NCBI GenBank assembly: GCA_023390655.1 | Contig: JAEWCL010000023.1 | Location: forward strand, 1 to 64,000 | Direction of reading: 5' to 3' | DNA: 64,000 nucleotides | Source: Bacillota bacterium | GTDB taxonomy: Bacteria; Bacillota; Clostridia; Christensenellales; CAG-138 | Part shown: positions 11,001 to 19,864 of the stretch, piece by piece | Position numbering within the stretch: the stretch's first letter is position 1 | Layout: each line of letters opens with the position of its first letter | Notes under the pieces: model-generated | What the model was told of the DNA's origin: nothing | Seen by the model: only the letters and a program-made list of their open reading frames with translations | Databases searched by the model: none | Position numbers and translations under genes: made by a program

Positions 11001-11222
11001 ATGGGAGCGATTAATGCTGCTTTGCCTGTCAAAGAGTTTAGATCAGACGGGCTTTGTGCAAGTTTGACGTCAAAAATTGCCGTGTCCGATATTGGATTTA
11101 TGGATGTGAATAAGGAGTTCGAAAAGTCCAAAGGGCACTTAAACAATATTGCAGACTTTAAAAACGAATTATGGTCTGATTTATTGAACTCACAATACCA
11201 AGGCCAATATGGATGGGGCTAA
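11001..11222 (+). pseudogene. Small remnant frame, unknown family
   Basis: A 73-residue frame (MGAINAALPVKEF... ending YGWG). The same phase stays open back to about 10960 with protein-like content (SSLNSTLVQG) but no start codon, and the ATG at 11001 has only a poorly spaced AAGGT before it. It follows the AlbA_2 remnant in a different frame and overlaps the next small frame by ten bases. I read it as a fragment of a longer decayed gene. I do not recognise the family. Confidence 0.4.
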
Positions 11223-11527
11223 TTGATTTTTGCGAGATTGTCATCAAAACTTACGATACATTAATCGATGGAGAATATAATAACAGTGAACTGATCTTTA
11301 GTTATATTGATTGCCTTTTCGACTATTGTTCAACTATTATTGAAAATAAAGAAAGTATAGTGGAAGACTGTATAACGAAGGCAAATTATGATGCAAAGGA
11401 CAAAGTACAACCCGATAAAATTAGAAAACATATTGACACCTTTTATTATTTAATTTCCGAGGTTATTCACAAGCACACAGTGTTTCATTTTGAATTTTTA
11501 GATCTGGCTAATTTTGAAAAAATATAG
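11213..11527 (+). CDS. Hypothetical 104-residue acidic protein, possibly a gene fragment
   Basis: The frame starts at an ATG overlapping the end of the preceding small frame and runs 104 residues. It is AT-rich, acidic and predicted mostly helical (CEIVIKTYD, SYIDCLFDY, HIDTFYYLISEVIHKH). No clear ribosome binding site precedes the ATG, so translation would depend on coupling to the previous frame. It may be the C-terminal part of the same decayed gene, shifted by a frameshift near 11215. No motif that I recognise. Confidence 0.4.
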   Translation: MGLIDFCEIVIKTYDTLIDGEYNNSELIFSYIDCLFDYCSTIIENKESIVEDCITKANYDAKDKVQPDKIRKHIDTFYYLISEVIHKHTVFHFEFLDLANFEKI

Positions 11528-11669
11528 AATTGGTACCCTGTGTTTGTGATTTGCAGAATAGTGTTTTCGCCAGGGGGGACACCAATTTAAATTGGCATCT
11601 GTAGCCTCAAGGCGCACGGAATGCTCGTGTTTACGTAGGTATAAATTTCACTCTAATCGAGGTGTTTTT

Positions 11670-13253
11670 ATGAAAAGAGAAAATAGAGAGTCGTTGTTTG
11701 TCCGATTCAGACATGGATCACCCACTCGAATTCAAATGGATACAATTGAGACACTAGATCTCTTTGTTAAAGAAAGTAAAAATGATAACGGACCTCTTAA
11801 AACTATTCGAAGACTTAGCACACATACTAATGGCAGTACGGATATCGATTCAACGTGGTTAAGGCTAATAGAAGAATGCTATTTAGTTTTTGATAATGGA
11901 TTAAGTGGAGAGACGTTTGCTTTCTCGCTTTTAACTGATTACTTTAATTTGCTTCTATCATCCCTCAAAACAGAAGATAAATGGTTAACTATTAGACGCT
12001 TCATATTAGAACATGTAGACCAATTGAGTATGTGGGATTTCTTATATAATAAAAGATTTGCTAAAAGAAATATTATAAGACAAGATGATGGTACATACAT
12101 CGAAATTACAAACCATGAAAGATGCCAAATAATCGGAATAAAGACTTTAGAGGAAGAACGATTCGATTATGTCATGAGTGTTATTTTAAATGAACATGGA
12201 AGTATTTATAATTTGCTTAAATTTGCAGCTATTATTTTTATTGTTATGGATTATAAAGAGAATCCTAATGCATATCCCCAAAGTCTAAGTATTTATTTAC
12301 CCGAGGCGGATAATTCATATTGGTTTTTAAGATGGAAATGGTATCTTGAGCGGCCTTATGGATATGCAAAGAGTGGTTGGCGGCCTAATAATAATCACTG
12401 TGATCCTGACTGGCTGGGTTCCGATTTACTGGCCAAATATTCGGAAAATATAATACCGGAAGTTGAAATAAACAGATTTGAATTGCCAGAAGATGAAATA
12501 CTTAGGCAATACGAAGACGCATTTGAGGGATTTCCGCGCCAATTTGCTTGTACCCTGGAATCGGATTTAATAATTGGTGAGAAAGCAGAAATATATTTTA
12601 GCTTCAAGAACAAAAAAATAAGATGGATTAATGGAACAGCCTCCTTACATCCGATATTAGTGATTCCTTCACATGGTCAGTCGACAGAAGACGAGACAAT
12701 GCTTAATGAATTTATTAGCGCTTTAGTTTGGGAAACTGGTATTCCAATAAGAACACTATTTTATGCGGGTGCCGTAAAGAGGTTCTTGCCCATAGTGGGT
12801 CCATCAAAGAATAGAGGTGGGATATTATTAGGGGCCCCAGAACTGACTTATGATGGTACAAATGTAAATAAAAATCAGACACTGGCTTTGGCGTTATATA
12901 AAGAAGGTATAAATAGCAAAAGCATATATTATTCTTTCTTAAGCTATTATAAGATTATCGAATTACTGTTTCAAAGCAAGAATGATATCATAAACTTCAT
13001 TAATGATAGCCGAGACCTTCTTATTATTAGTAGTGGCTCAAATAAAGCCCGAGTTGCTGAAATTGCTACTCTGGATAAGGATTTGGGTAATTATATGTAC
13101 TTATCATGCAGATGCGCGGTAGCACATGCAAGACAACCTGACAATACAATAAACCCCGATAATATTGATGATTATAGAAGATTAACGAAGGATTTACCCT
13201 TGATACAAGAGATGGCAAAGCATACTATTAAATCCGGGAAATTTAATATCTAA
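11670..13253 (+). CDS. MauJ-like protein with HEPN-type C-terminal motif
   Basis: A 527-residue protein starting at MKRENRES. This start is chosen over an in-frame ATG at 11592 because GAGGTG lies six bases before 11670. The C-terminal quarter has a helical SFLSYYKIIELLF segment and then CRCAVAHARQ about forty residues from the end, giving an R-x4-H motif as in HEPN domains, many of which are ribonucleases in defence or toxin-antitoxin systems. The layout resembles proteins annotated as 'methylamine utilization protein MauJ', a name carried over from one context; no methylamine genes are nearby. The N-terminal half is unassigned. Its place on an island beside a broken Schlafen-type gene suggests a defence role, but that is inference. 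Codon use is AT-rich, unlike the core genes after 26.6 kb. Confidence 0.6.
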   Translation: MKRENRESLFVRFRHGSPTRIQMDTIETLDLFVKESKNDNGPLKTIRRLSTHTNGSTDIDSTWLRLIEECYLVFDNGLSGETFAFSLLTDYFNLLLSSLKTEDKWLTIRRFILEHVDQLSMWDFLYNKRFAKRNIIRQDDGTYIEITNHERCQIIGIKTLEEERFDYVMSVILNEHGSIYNLLKFAAIIFIVMDYKENPNAYPQSLSIYLPEADNSYWFLRWKWYLERPYGYAKSGWRPNNNHCDPDWLGSDLLAKYSENIIPEVEINRFELPEDEILRQYEDAFEGFPRQFACTLESDLIIGEKAEIYFSFKNKKIRWINGTASLHPILVIPSHGQSTEDETMLNEFISALVWETGIPIRTLFYAGAVKRFLPIVGPSKNRGGILLGAPELTYDGTNVNKNQTLALALYKEGINSKSIYYSFLSYYKIIELLFQSKNDIINFINDSRDLLIISSGSNKARVAEIATLDKDLGNYMYLSCRCAVAHARQPDNTINPDNIDDYRRLTKDLPLIQEMAKHTIKSGKFNI

Positions 13254-13345
13254 ATCTCGATAATGAAACGCTGCTAAATCAAATTTGGGTCATTTAACAG
13301 CTAATTTCGCATTAAGTGTTTTGCAAAGCAGTCTTAGGATTAGAT

Positions 13346-14280
13346 TTAACGAAAGGAATCGCTAACAGCTACCAACATCCCGCTATCCGGCGCATGGTAG
13401 AGCATAGATGTCATATAGGACGTGGGGTTCTGGATTGGCTGCTCCACGGCTTTGTAAGCCCATATGACACCCTCAATGTCAGATGGCCGCAGCCGCCTGT
13501 AAGCGTCCTTCACAAGCTCCATAGGCACATCCTGCCCGGATATTCGCATGGTCGGGGATGAAGAGCATAGTACCTTGACCATGATGTTGACAATTTCCGT
13601 AAGTAAGCCAGTATCCCCTTCTTCAGCCAGTATATCAAACTCAATCTGCTCCCGTATGGACATACGTATCCCCTCGATTTGAGGATGCACCAATCGTCCA
13701 TCCATCTTTCCACCTTCCTGTAGATCGATGGATGGATAGATAGAGTCAGTATTACTCAGGTCAGTATTATTAATATTAGTCTTACTTGCGTCTGTTTTTC
13801 GGACTTCTTGAAGTCTGTTTTTCGGACTTCTTGAAGTCTATTTTTCAGACCTCTTAAAGTCTGTTTTTCAGACTTCTTAGAAGAATAGGACTGTTCCGGA
13901 CTTGTGGATGCTTCTACAGAAAGGAAATTCTTCACGTAAATAATGGATGGCTTGCCTAAGCCGCGCCTGACACGCTGAATCAGGCCAATTCCCTTTTTGT
14001 CATCCAATTCCGCCAGTAGCTTGACCGCCTTATCATGGCAGCAGCAAAGCTGCTCCTCAATATCCGCTACGGTAAAGATGATGTACACACGATTGGCTTC
14101 ATCGAACCATTCATTTTTCCGAGAAAGGGACATACGGTCAAGCATCATGCCATACAGCACTTTTGCGTCAGTGGAAATATCTTTATAGGCCGGGTTGGTC
14201 ATCAAAAGCTTGGGAATATGATACCGGGCAAATTGCTCACTTTCCTGCCCATAGAAATAATCAAGTTGCAGCATATCCAT
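13346..14280 (-). pseudogene. repA: RepA-type replication initiator, split by a frameshift at a 23-bp repeat
   Basis: Two adjacent frames make one protein. The first (ATG 14280, AAGGGG nine bases upstream) encodes a RepA_N-type winged-helix domain (HIPKLLMTNPAYKDIS, then ARVYGMMLDR-type residues) and ends at a TGA at 13756. The second (13705 to 13346) is the C-terminal domain usually fused to it in Bacillota elements (DUF6017-like; MVKVLCSS, DIEGVIWAY). Its frame stays open upstream (INNTDLSNTD, YPSIDLQ) into the repeat. The phases differ by an amount that removing exactly one 23-bp unit restores, so this is one gene broken by repeat number. As it stands the product is the N-terminal domain plus a short wrong-frame tail. 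Role: initiation of replication of the excised element. Confidence 0.75.
13791..13882 (-). repeat. Four tandem 23-bp repeats inside repA
   Basis: Units at 13791-13813, 13814-13836, 13837-13859 and 13860-13882; the first two are identical and the others differ by a few bases. Because 23 is not a multiple of three, each copy is read in a different frame (SEKQT, KNRLQEV, RKTDFK). Gain or loss of a unit therefore shifts the frame of the downstream RepA domain. With three units the two repA parts join into one frame reading through VRKTD into ASKTNINNTD. Confidence 0.85.
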
Positions 14281-14313
14281 AAAAATTTTCCCCTTCTATC
14301 CTTAGTAAGAAAT

Positions 14314-15624
14314 TTAAAGTCGGTCTAATTCGTAATCCTTTTGACGTACAGCGCGTTCCGGGAGGACGTTGTATTCGCGTAAGCGTTGGTTCTGATGTCG
14401 GATGTGTTGGGAGCGTTCCTCAATCTCTTTGCAGTGCCGGATCTCGTCACGCAGCGGCCTAATCTTCTTGTTAATAGCCGCGCATTGCCCCTGAAGCTTG
14501 CCCTGTACGGCCTTGCCTTCCACGGTGCGCAGCTTGCGCTTGATGCCGTCTCTCAGTTCAAGCAGTACGTCCATCCGCGTCTGTAGGCCGTCCCGATAGG
14601 ATTGCAACTCCGGCATGGTGCTGATGTGGTGGCTGTTGAGAAGTCGGAACTGCTTACAATACCGCTCCATCTGTGAGATCTCATTTCGCAGCACGTAGGC
14701 AGTACGACGGTTGGCCGCATATGGACGCTTCCGTATTGCACCTAATTGATAGAGATACTTGTAATAGAGCGCCCGTATCCCGGTCAGCTTAGTTGCCTTG
14801 TTGCGGTCAAAGAAGGAAGAATACCTTGTACGTGTCCGGGGTTTGTTGGCTGGGACGGGTACCCGCTGCCTGTTCCGCTCAATCCGCTCCCGGATAGCGG
14901 CCTCGGTGTATTGATCTCCAAGCTTGTGTACACGCCTTGCCCGTTCTGCTCCGGGCGGCAGGATGGTCATATGGGTGATATTACGGCCATATTTCACCTG
15001 ATACCCCATACGGTTCATGTTCTTGACGAACTCCGGGAAGGAGAAGGATGCCGCTATAGCAGCGTCTATATCTCCCCGCAGCATGTCCTTGGGTGTGGGG
15101 ATACCCTGTTTCTTTTCCCGCCATTGCTTGTGGGTAAGCTTCTCAGGCGTTGGATTGGGAGAGATGACAGATAAGCCCTGTTCCAAGCAAAGTTTGTCGT
15201 TGATCTCCCTAAGCTCGGTTAGGTAATGGAGCTTGTTACGGTATTTGAGGCCATCCATGAAGGATACGGAATTGATGATGATATGGTTATGGATGTGATC
15301 ATGGTCAAGATGCGTCCCGATCACAACCTGATAACGGCTTCCGAAGTATTCTTCCGCAAGGAGTACCCCGAGTTCGTGTGCTTTCTCCGGGGAGATCTCC
15401 CCGGGGTCAAACGACTGGATAAAGCTGAAACCCAGTATCCCGCCATCCTTCCCGTAGATGTTTTTAACATCCTGCATTTCCTCAAACGCATATTCCGGAG
15501 CGGAACAGTTTAAAGTGCTTGCAAGCAGCATATTACCATACCACGCCTTTTCCTCGTCTACGGCGTAGTTAATGCGGTGATCTAACCGCTTGCGTATCAC
15601 ATGGGGAATTAAAAGTACTGCCAT
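14314..15624 (-). CDS. MobP-type relaxase / mobilization nuclease
   Basis: A 436-residue relaxase. The metal-binding three-histidine signature HLDHDHIHNH sits at about residues 105-114, as in MOB relaxases that nick oriT and carry the transferred strand. Candidate catalytic Tyr residues lie in the first thirty residues (NYAVDE, AWYG). The C-terminal third is basic and helical, typical for DNA binding and relaxosome contacts. The start ATG shares its A with the mobC stop (TAATG), and AAAGGAGG lies ten bases upstream, so the two genes are translationally coupled. Length fits the short mobilization-type relaxases rather than the large conjugative ones. Confidence 0.9.
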   Translation of the reverse strand: MAVLLIPHVIRKRLDHRINYAVDEEKAWYGNMLLASTLNCSAPEYAFEEMQDVKNIYGKDGGILGFSFIQSFDPGEISPEKAHELGVLLAEEYFGSRYQVVIGTHLDHDHIHNHIIINSVSFMDGLKYRNKLHYLTELREINDKLCLEQGLSVISPNPTPEKLTHKQWREKKQGIPTPKDMLRGDIDAAIAASFSFPEFVKNMNRMGYQVKYGRNITHMTILPPGAERARRVHKLGDQYTEAAIRERIERNRQRVPVPANKPRTRTRYSSFFDRNKATKLTGIRALYYKYLYQLGAIRKRPYAANRRTAYVLRNEISQMERYCKQFRLLNSHHISTMPELQSYRDGLQTRMDVLLELRDGIKRKLRTVEGKAVQGKLQGQCAAINKKIRPLRDEIRHCKEIEERSQHIRHQNQRLREYNVLPERAVRQKDYELDRL

Positions 15625-15944
15625 TATCCCAATGCCTCCTTTACTAAGCGCATAAGCTTTTGCTGCATCTGTTTGATCTCCGAAATACTGGCGGGTGAAA
15701 TCGCTTGGGTACCGTTTGCGACACGCGCGATTTGGTTGATGTTCACACCTATCTTGTTAATCTCCGCAATCAGGCTGTTGTACTCCAATGGGACGGGTTG
15801 CCGTATGTACCCTTGCGCAAGCAGCTGCCGCAGCAACTGTTCCTTGGATACGCCGCTTTTTTCCACCAAGGACATATACCGCGCGTACTCCTGTTCGTTC
15901 AGCCATGTACGAACACGGAAGTTCCTTTTCCGGCTGATGGGCAT
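15624..15944 (-). CDS. mobC: MobC-type relaxosome accessory protein
   Basis: A 106-residue basic protein with an N-terminal ribbon-helix-helix-like segment (RKRNFRVRTWLNEQEYARYM) and the conserved MobC part (LIAEINKIGVNINQIARVAN). MobC proteins bind near oriT and help the relaxase melt and nick DNA. The start MPISRKRN is preferred over an upstream ATG (15971) because GGAG lies eight bases before it. It ends on the relaxase start codon. The candidate oriT lies immediately upstream, the usual order for such cassettes. Confidence 0.88.
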   Translation of the reverse strand: MPISRKRNFRVRTWLNEQEYARYMSLVEKSGVSKEQLLRQLLAQGYIRQPVPLEYNSLIAEINKIGVNINQIARVANGTQAISPASISEIKQMQQKLMRLVKEALG

Positions 15945-16014
15945 CCTTCTCACTCCTTCATACTTAGTCAAAAATCATGTATTCGCATGCAGAAAAACAG
16001 CGCTTTTTTCTCTC

Positions 16015-16175
16015 AGCCGGTACGTTCTCAGACCGGCTAAATACGGGGTCTCTAAGCGCGTATGCGCTTGCTCCGGCAAGCATGGAATTTGAGGCCTCTT
16101 TGAGGCCCCAAATTCCTTCTTGTTAGGGGTGCACCCCTAAAACCCCGGACGCTGACGCGCACTTGCTGAAATGAA
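16015..16175. other. Candidate origin of transfer (oriT), 329-bp gene-free stretch
   Basis: The gap 15945-16273 holds no gene but dense symmetry: AGCCGG / CCGGCT arms (16015-16038), a nested stem GGAATTTG / CAAATTCC (16084-16116) with inner arms GGCCTC / GAGGCC, and a perfect 18-bp palindrome with arms TTAGGGGTG / CACCCCTAA (16123-16140), followed by 'gacgcgcacttgc' (16152-16164). Position just upstream of mobC and the relaxase and the inverted repeats fit an oriT. The nick site is not proven. Confidence 0.55.
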
Positions 16176-16194
16176 TAAAAACAACATAGGGGAT

Positions 16195-16222
16195 GAAAAA
16201 AGCACCGGATATATCCAGTGCT
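16195..16222 (-). terminator. Rho-independent terminator after the coiled-coil membrane protein gene
   Basis: On the minus strand, arms AGCAC and GTGCT enclose a GGATATATCC palindrome and are followed by TTTTTT. It lies 52 bp after the stop codon at 16274 and separates that gene from the oriT region. Confidence 0.75.
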
Positions 16223-16273
16223 CTAAACCAAAGTATATATGTGAATACCAACACTTTAGAATGAAATCTATCA

Positions 16274-17848
16274 CTATTGATCCCAATAATATGCGTCTCC
16301 CCCTGGATCTTGTTTTTTTAGCTGTTCATTAATTTCTCTGGCACCCTCCATATTTCCTTTCGCAGCTAGAAAATTTCTTAGCTGATACTTAGCAGATAGA
16401 TTATCCATATCCAGTCTAAATGATTCGGTTAAATCCTCGTCTGCAATTTTTTCAAAAGCTTGAAAATCCAGCTCATCACCAATTGCAGCAAAGTATAGCA
16501 TCCTACAAATATTGAGTTGTGCAGATTTATAATAAGGTTCGGCATCCCAGTGGCCATACTTTTTCGCGGTTCTATATAACTCTTCTATCTCCAAAGCGCT
16601 TTTCTCTGTCTCTAATCTCGAGAGCGAGGGCACAACCAGTCGTTGCGTTAAACTCTCAATTTGACTTCGACGAAAATATGGAGTCCCACCAAGAGTTTTT
16701 TGTAGTTCGTTGAGCAGCAGGCTTGCTAAAGCAATATAATTTCTGAAAGCATAAATCCCCTTAGTTTCATCAACCTTTAATGCCATATGATAATCAGATA
16801 CCACTTCATCAATGTTTTTACCAAGATGTTGCTTTATAATCCCACGGTTTTTAAAATAGACCCCTTGAGACTTATCTTTTTCAATAGCTGATGTAATTAG
16901 ATCTAAGGCGCGATTGAGATCATCTTTCCGATAATCCTTTAATTGCACCAACAGATATGTAGAACCGATAGTCTGATCAATATAACCTTCTTTATTCAAA
17001 AATGAATCTTGGCTATTCGCATTTAAAAAGTAATCCCGTGATGAGCTATAATAATCCCGTGATTTTTCTTTATCTGTGTTTTTATACAGTTCTGCTAAAT
17101 AATAATAAAATTCACCTATACGATAAGTTAAATAGATTTTTTCATCTTCTGGTAATTCTATTTCACAATTTAATTTTATACATATAGCTAGCCCTTTTTC
17201 ACCCATTTGAATTCTGTATTCCTTTGAATTTGAGCCTCTTAAAATGCTGTAATTGTTCTCGATTGCCATATAGACTGCTGCATAATAACCATAATGGTCT
17301 AATGAGACGTTCTTTAAAAAATCTTCCTCATATTTTTCTAAAATCTTACTTTTAATGGCTCTAACCGGAAATTCATTATATTGTAATGATGATGCTAATA
17401 AAAGAGATCTCTGAATTTTATCAAATTGACCAATTGCTAGTGCTGCTGCCTTACTCGTATTTTTCGCATTTTCCAGTGTATCTGTCATTTCCTTATTGCG
17501 TTTCTCGGCATTCTCTAACTTCTTAGAAATTCTATCTTGTTCCTTTTTCAGTTTATTGACTTGATCCCTTTCGACAACGTTATAAACATTTACGCCAACC
17601 CATACAGAAATAGCTATGCCCAGTATTGAAAGACCTGTGTTCAAAAACATATTATAATCGTTACTAGCAGCTCTATATCCATTATCATAGTCATTTGTTT
17701 TTGCTTGACTATCTTGAAATGAATTAATCATATTGATAATAGTAATTGCAAGAAGCGTCGTGCAAAGCAAAATGGGGATTAAAAAGGCAGCAGTTTTTAT
17801 GAAGTTTGGTATGCGATTTGTTTCTTGAGATTTAGTCTCTTTTCCCAT
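16274..17848 (-). CDS. Membrane-anchored coiled-coil protein with TPR-like C-terminal region
   Basis: A 524-residue protein. The start MGKETKSQ is chosen because GGGAG lies nine bases upstream; a longer frame has no such site. Two membrane segments (about 17-42 and 68-92) are followed by a charged coiled coil (about 93-140; KLKKEQDRISKKLENAEKR) and then a long helical region with TPR-like patterns (YYYLAELYKNTDKEKSRDYY, VYFKNRGIIKQHLGK, ending GNMEGAREINEQLKKQ). The topology puts the C-terminal repeats most probably in the cytoplasm. It is a stand-alone transcription unit on the element, between oriT and parB, with its own terminator and AT-rich codons. I do not recognise a named family; it could be cargo such as a stress or defence sensor. 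Confidence 0.7.
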   Translation of the reverse strand: MGKETKSQETNRIPNFIKTAAFLIPILLCTTLLAITIINMINSFQDSQAKTNDYDNGYRAASNDYNMFLNTGLSILGIAISVWVGVNVYNVVERDQVNKLKKEQDRISKKLENAEKRNKEMTDTLENAKNTSKAAALAIGQFDKIQRSLLLASSLQYNEFPVRAIKSKILEKYEEDFLKNVSLDHYGYYAAVYMAIENNYSILRGSNSKEYRIQMGEKGLAICIKLNCEIELPEDEKIYLTYRIGEFYYYLAELYKNTDKEKSRDYYSSSRDYFLNANSQDSFLNKEGYIDQTIGSTYLLVQLKDYRKDDLNRALDLITSAIEKDKSQGVYFKNRGIIKQHLGKNIDEVVSDYHMALKVDETKGIYAFRNYIALASLLLNELQKTLGGTPYFRRSQIESLTQRLVVPSLSRLETEKSALEIEELYRTAKKYGHWDAEPYYKSAQLNICRMLYFAAIGDELDFQAFEKIADEDLTESFRLDMDNLSAKYQLRNFLAAKGNMEGAREINEQLKKQDPGGDAYYWDQ

Positions 17849-18039
17849 ATAGCTAATCTCCCTTAGAGTAATATATATTACACCTCTGGATTTTAACGCG
17901 AACAGTTCCGCTAGCCGCAAATTAAAATTTTTATAGTTTTTTACTTAATTAATGTATTTAATACAGATTGCTACAATTATATGTTTAAATAAAAGAAAAC
18001 ACAATATAAGTACAACACATAATTATAGGCTTCTTTGAA

Positions 18040-19038
18040 TTAGTAATTCGAGTTTTTGCCATATCTCGCCCTTAATAGCCGTATCACATCTTCTGAAATC
18101 TTATCCTGCCTTGTGTTGGCTGGGAAGAATTCTTTCATCTGCGCGTAGGTGCTTGCAAGCCCTATCAGGCTTTCTTCAATTTCTTTTGTTGTGGCCGTTG
18201 GCGGGAAGTAGGTGCGAACAGCAGATGACTTTAACGAGATATTTCCCTTGCTCGTCTTGCTCTCCATAAATACCATGCTAAGAACCGTATGGCTCATTTC
18301 GCCTTGTTCGCTTGCTTTCCGTAGCTGCTTGGCCTGTGCAAGAGTGGGGGCGATTTTGTCACGCTGCATAATGTCTTGAACCATCCTCTGATCATGTCCG
18401 GGAAGGTAGGAAAGTTCAACAGCGGGATTAAGGGGCAGATGTCCCGCATCCACCAGTGAGAGAAGTTCGGGGATTAGCTCGGTGAGCCGGATATAGCGGG
18501 AAATCTGCTTGGCGCTTTCGCCCGCTTCCTCGGCTACAATATCTCTGGATTTGCGCCCGGATAAATGGTGGTCACGTTGACCACCGTTTTCATTGCTTGG
18601 TCTGCCACCCTGTCTGCGTATGGCCTCCAGTTTCATTTTATACGCAAAAGCCTTTTCACTGGGCAGCAGTTCCTGCCGCTGCCGTAGGTTACTGTCTACC
18701 ATCATAACGGTTGCCCTTGCATCGTCCATTTCCTCCACCACAGCCGGGATGGTATCTTTCCCGGCAAGCTTGCTTGCAGCCACGCGCCTGTGGCCGCTGA
18801 TCAGCTCGTACCGTTCTCCCTTGGGACGTAAGATCACTTTATTGTAGACCCCGTTTGCTGCAATGCTCTTTGCAAGCTGTTCCAACGCTTCATCCTGTAT
18901 TACATGGAATGGATGATTGGGAAAGGGGTCAATCAAATCCAAAGGAATTTCCGTTACTGCTTCTGCTTTACCGGGTTTTAAACGGAACAGGTCATTGACG
19001 GATGTTAACAGCGGATCATTGATTTGCACTTTGCCCAT
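18040..19038 (-). CDS. parB: ParB-type partition protein / CTPase
   Basis: A 332-residue ParB/RepB/Spo0J-family protein. The N-terminal nuclease-like/CTP-binding domain is visible at about residues 28-120, with IPLDLIDPFPNHPF, LAKSIAANG and the GHRR motif near residue 82. A helix-turn-helix follows (EEAGESAKQISRYIRLTELI, about 168-190). ParB binds parS, loads CTP and works with ParA in segregation or stabilization of the element after excision or replication. Its ATG overlaps the 3' end of parA by 23 bases, with AAGGAGG nine bases upstream, so the two are coupled. Confidence 0.92.
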   Translation of the reverse strand: MGKVQINDPLLTSVNDLFRLKPGKAEAVTEIPLDLIDPFPNHPFHVIQDEALEQLAKSIAANGVYNKVILRPKGERYELISGHRRVAASKLAGKDTIPAVVEEMDDARATVMMVDSNLRQRQELLPSEKAFAYKMKLEAIRRQGGRPSNENGGQRDHHLSGRKSRDIVAEEAGESAKQISRYIRLTELIPELLSLVDAGHLPLNPAVELSYLPGHDQRMVQDIMQRDKIAPTLAQAKQLRKASEQGEMSHTVLSMVFMESKTSKGNISLKSSAVRTYFPPTATTKEIEESLIGLASTYAQMKEFFPANTRQDKISEDVIRLLRARYGKNSNY

Positions 19039-19813
19039 TTGAAATGACCTCCTTCATGAATGACTGGTAGCCTTCCGTAACCTTACTGTTTGGCTCGTAG
19101 GCGAAGATGCTTTTTCCTTCTGCACTTGCTTCTGCTGCCGCAATTGCAAACGGGATCTCTGTATCAAAAATGCGGATGCTTCCGTCATAGCTCCGGCGCA
19201 GGAGGGCGGCGATGTCCTTTGATAGATTGACGCGGTTGTTGAACATTGTCATGATAATACCGTCAATGGAGAGAGCCGGGTTTAGCTCCATGCGTACCTT
19301 GACGATCGTCTGGATAAGCTGCGTCATGCCCTTGGCCGGGAGGTAATGCGCCTGTACCGGGATAATGACACTGTCTGCCGCTACAAGCGCGTTAATGGTT
19401 AGCATGCCCAAGGAAGGAGTACAATCGATTAAAACAAAGTCGTAGTTCCCTTTAACTTTGTTAATATAGTTCCGTAGCTTATACTCCCGGCTCATGGAGG
19501 TAAACAAGGATACCTCTGTACCGGATAATTCAATCTCGGAAGGAACAAGGTCTATCCCTTCCTCATGGTGGAGGATACCCGCAGAAGCATCCAACGGCCT
19601 CCCTGCAATCATGCCGCCGATGATACTGGATAGTGTTACCTCCAGTTCGTCCGGGTTCTTCCACCCTAAGTGGTCGGTCAGGTTGCCCTGTGGGTCGCTG
19701 TCGATCAACAGTACCTTGTATCCCTGCCGGACAAGGGCTACGCCCAAATTGACGGTGGTGGTGGTTTTCCCTACGCCTCCCTTTTGGTTGGCCAACGCGA
19801 TTACTTTCGTCAT
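19016..19813 (-). CDS. parA: ParA-type partition ATPase
   Basis: A 265-residue deviant Walker-A ATPase: KGGVGKTTT at about residues 10-18, DSDPQGN at about 39-45, and DCTPSLGML in the middle. These proteins move DNA with ParB using nucleoid-bound ATP-dependent gradients. It is first in the parA-parB operon, with GGATGG about eight bases before the start. A 29-bp palindrome lies about 50-80 bp upstream and may be its operator or parS. Presence of a partition pair on an integrated element suggests a replicative stage, in line with repA. Confidence 0.95.
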   Translation of the reverse strand: MTKVIALANQKGGVGKTTTTVNLGVALVRQGYKVLLIDSDPQGNLTDHLGWKNPDELEVTLSSIIGGMIAGRPLDASAGILHHEEGIDLVPSEIELSGTEVSLFTSMSREYKLRNYINKVKGNYDFVLIDCTPSLGMLTINALVAADSVIIPVQAHYLPAKGMTQLIQTIVKVRMELNPALSIDGIIMTMFNNRVNLSKDIAALLRRSYDGSIRIFDTEIPFAIAAAEASAEGKSIFAYEPNSKVTEGYQSFMKEVISNGQSANQ

Positions 19814-19839
19814 ATCAATACCATCCTTTCATAAAAGAC

Positions 19840-19860
19840 GAGGGCAGCTATGCTGCCCTC
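19840..19860 (-). terminator. Hairpin terminator upstream of parA
   Basis: Arms GAGGGCAGC / GCTGCCCTC with a three-base loop; on the minus strand the stem is followed by GTCTTTT. It ends transcription of the secreted CARDB-protein gene before the parA ribosome binding site. Confidence 0.7.
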
Positions 19861-19864
19861 GCTC

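Noticed and set aside
13254..13345. Left attachment site of the element
   Set aside because: I looked for a copy of the tRNA-Val 3' end here and elsewhere to the left and found none.
13791..13882. CRISPR array
   Set aside because: The 23-bp units are directly adjacent without spacers, imperfect, and lie inside repA.
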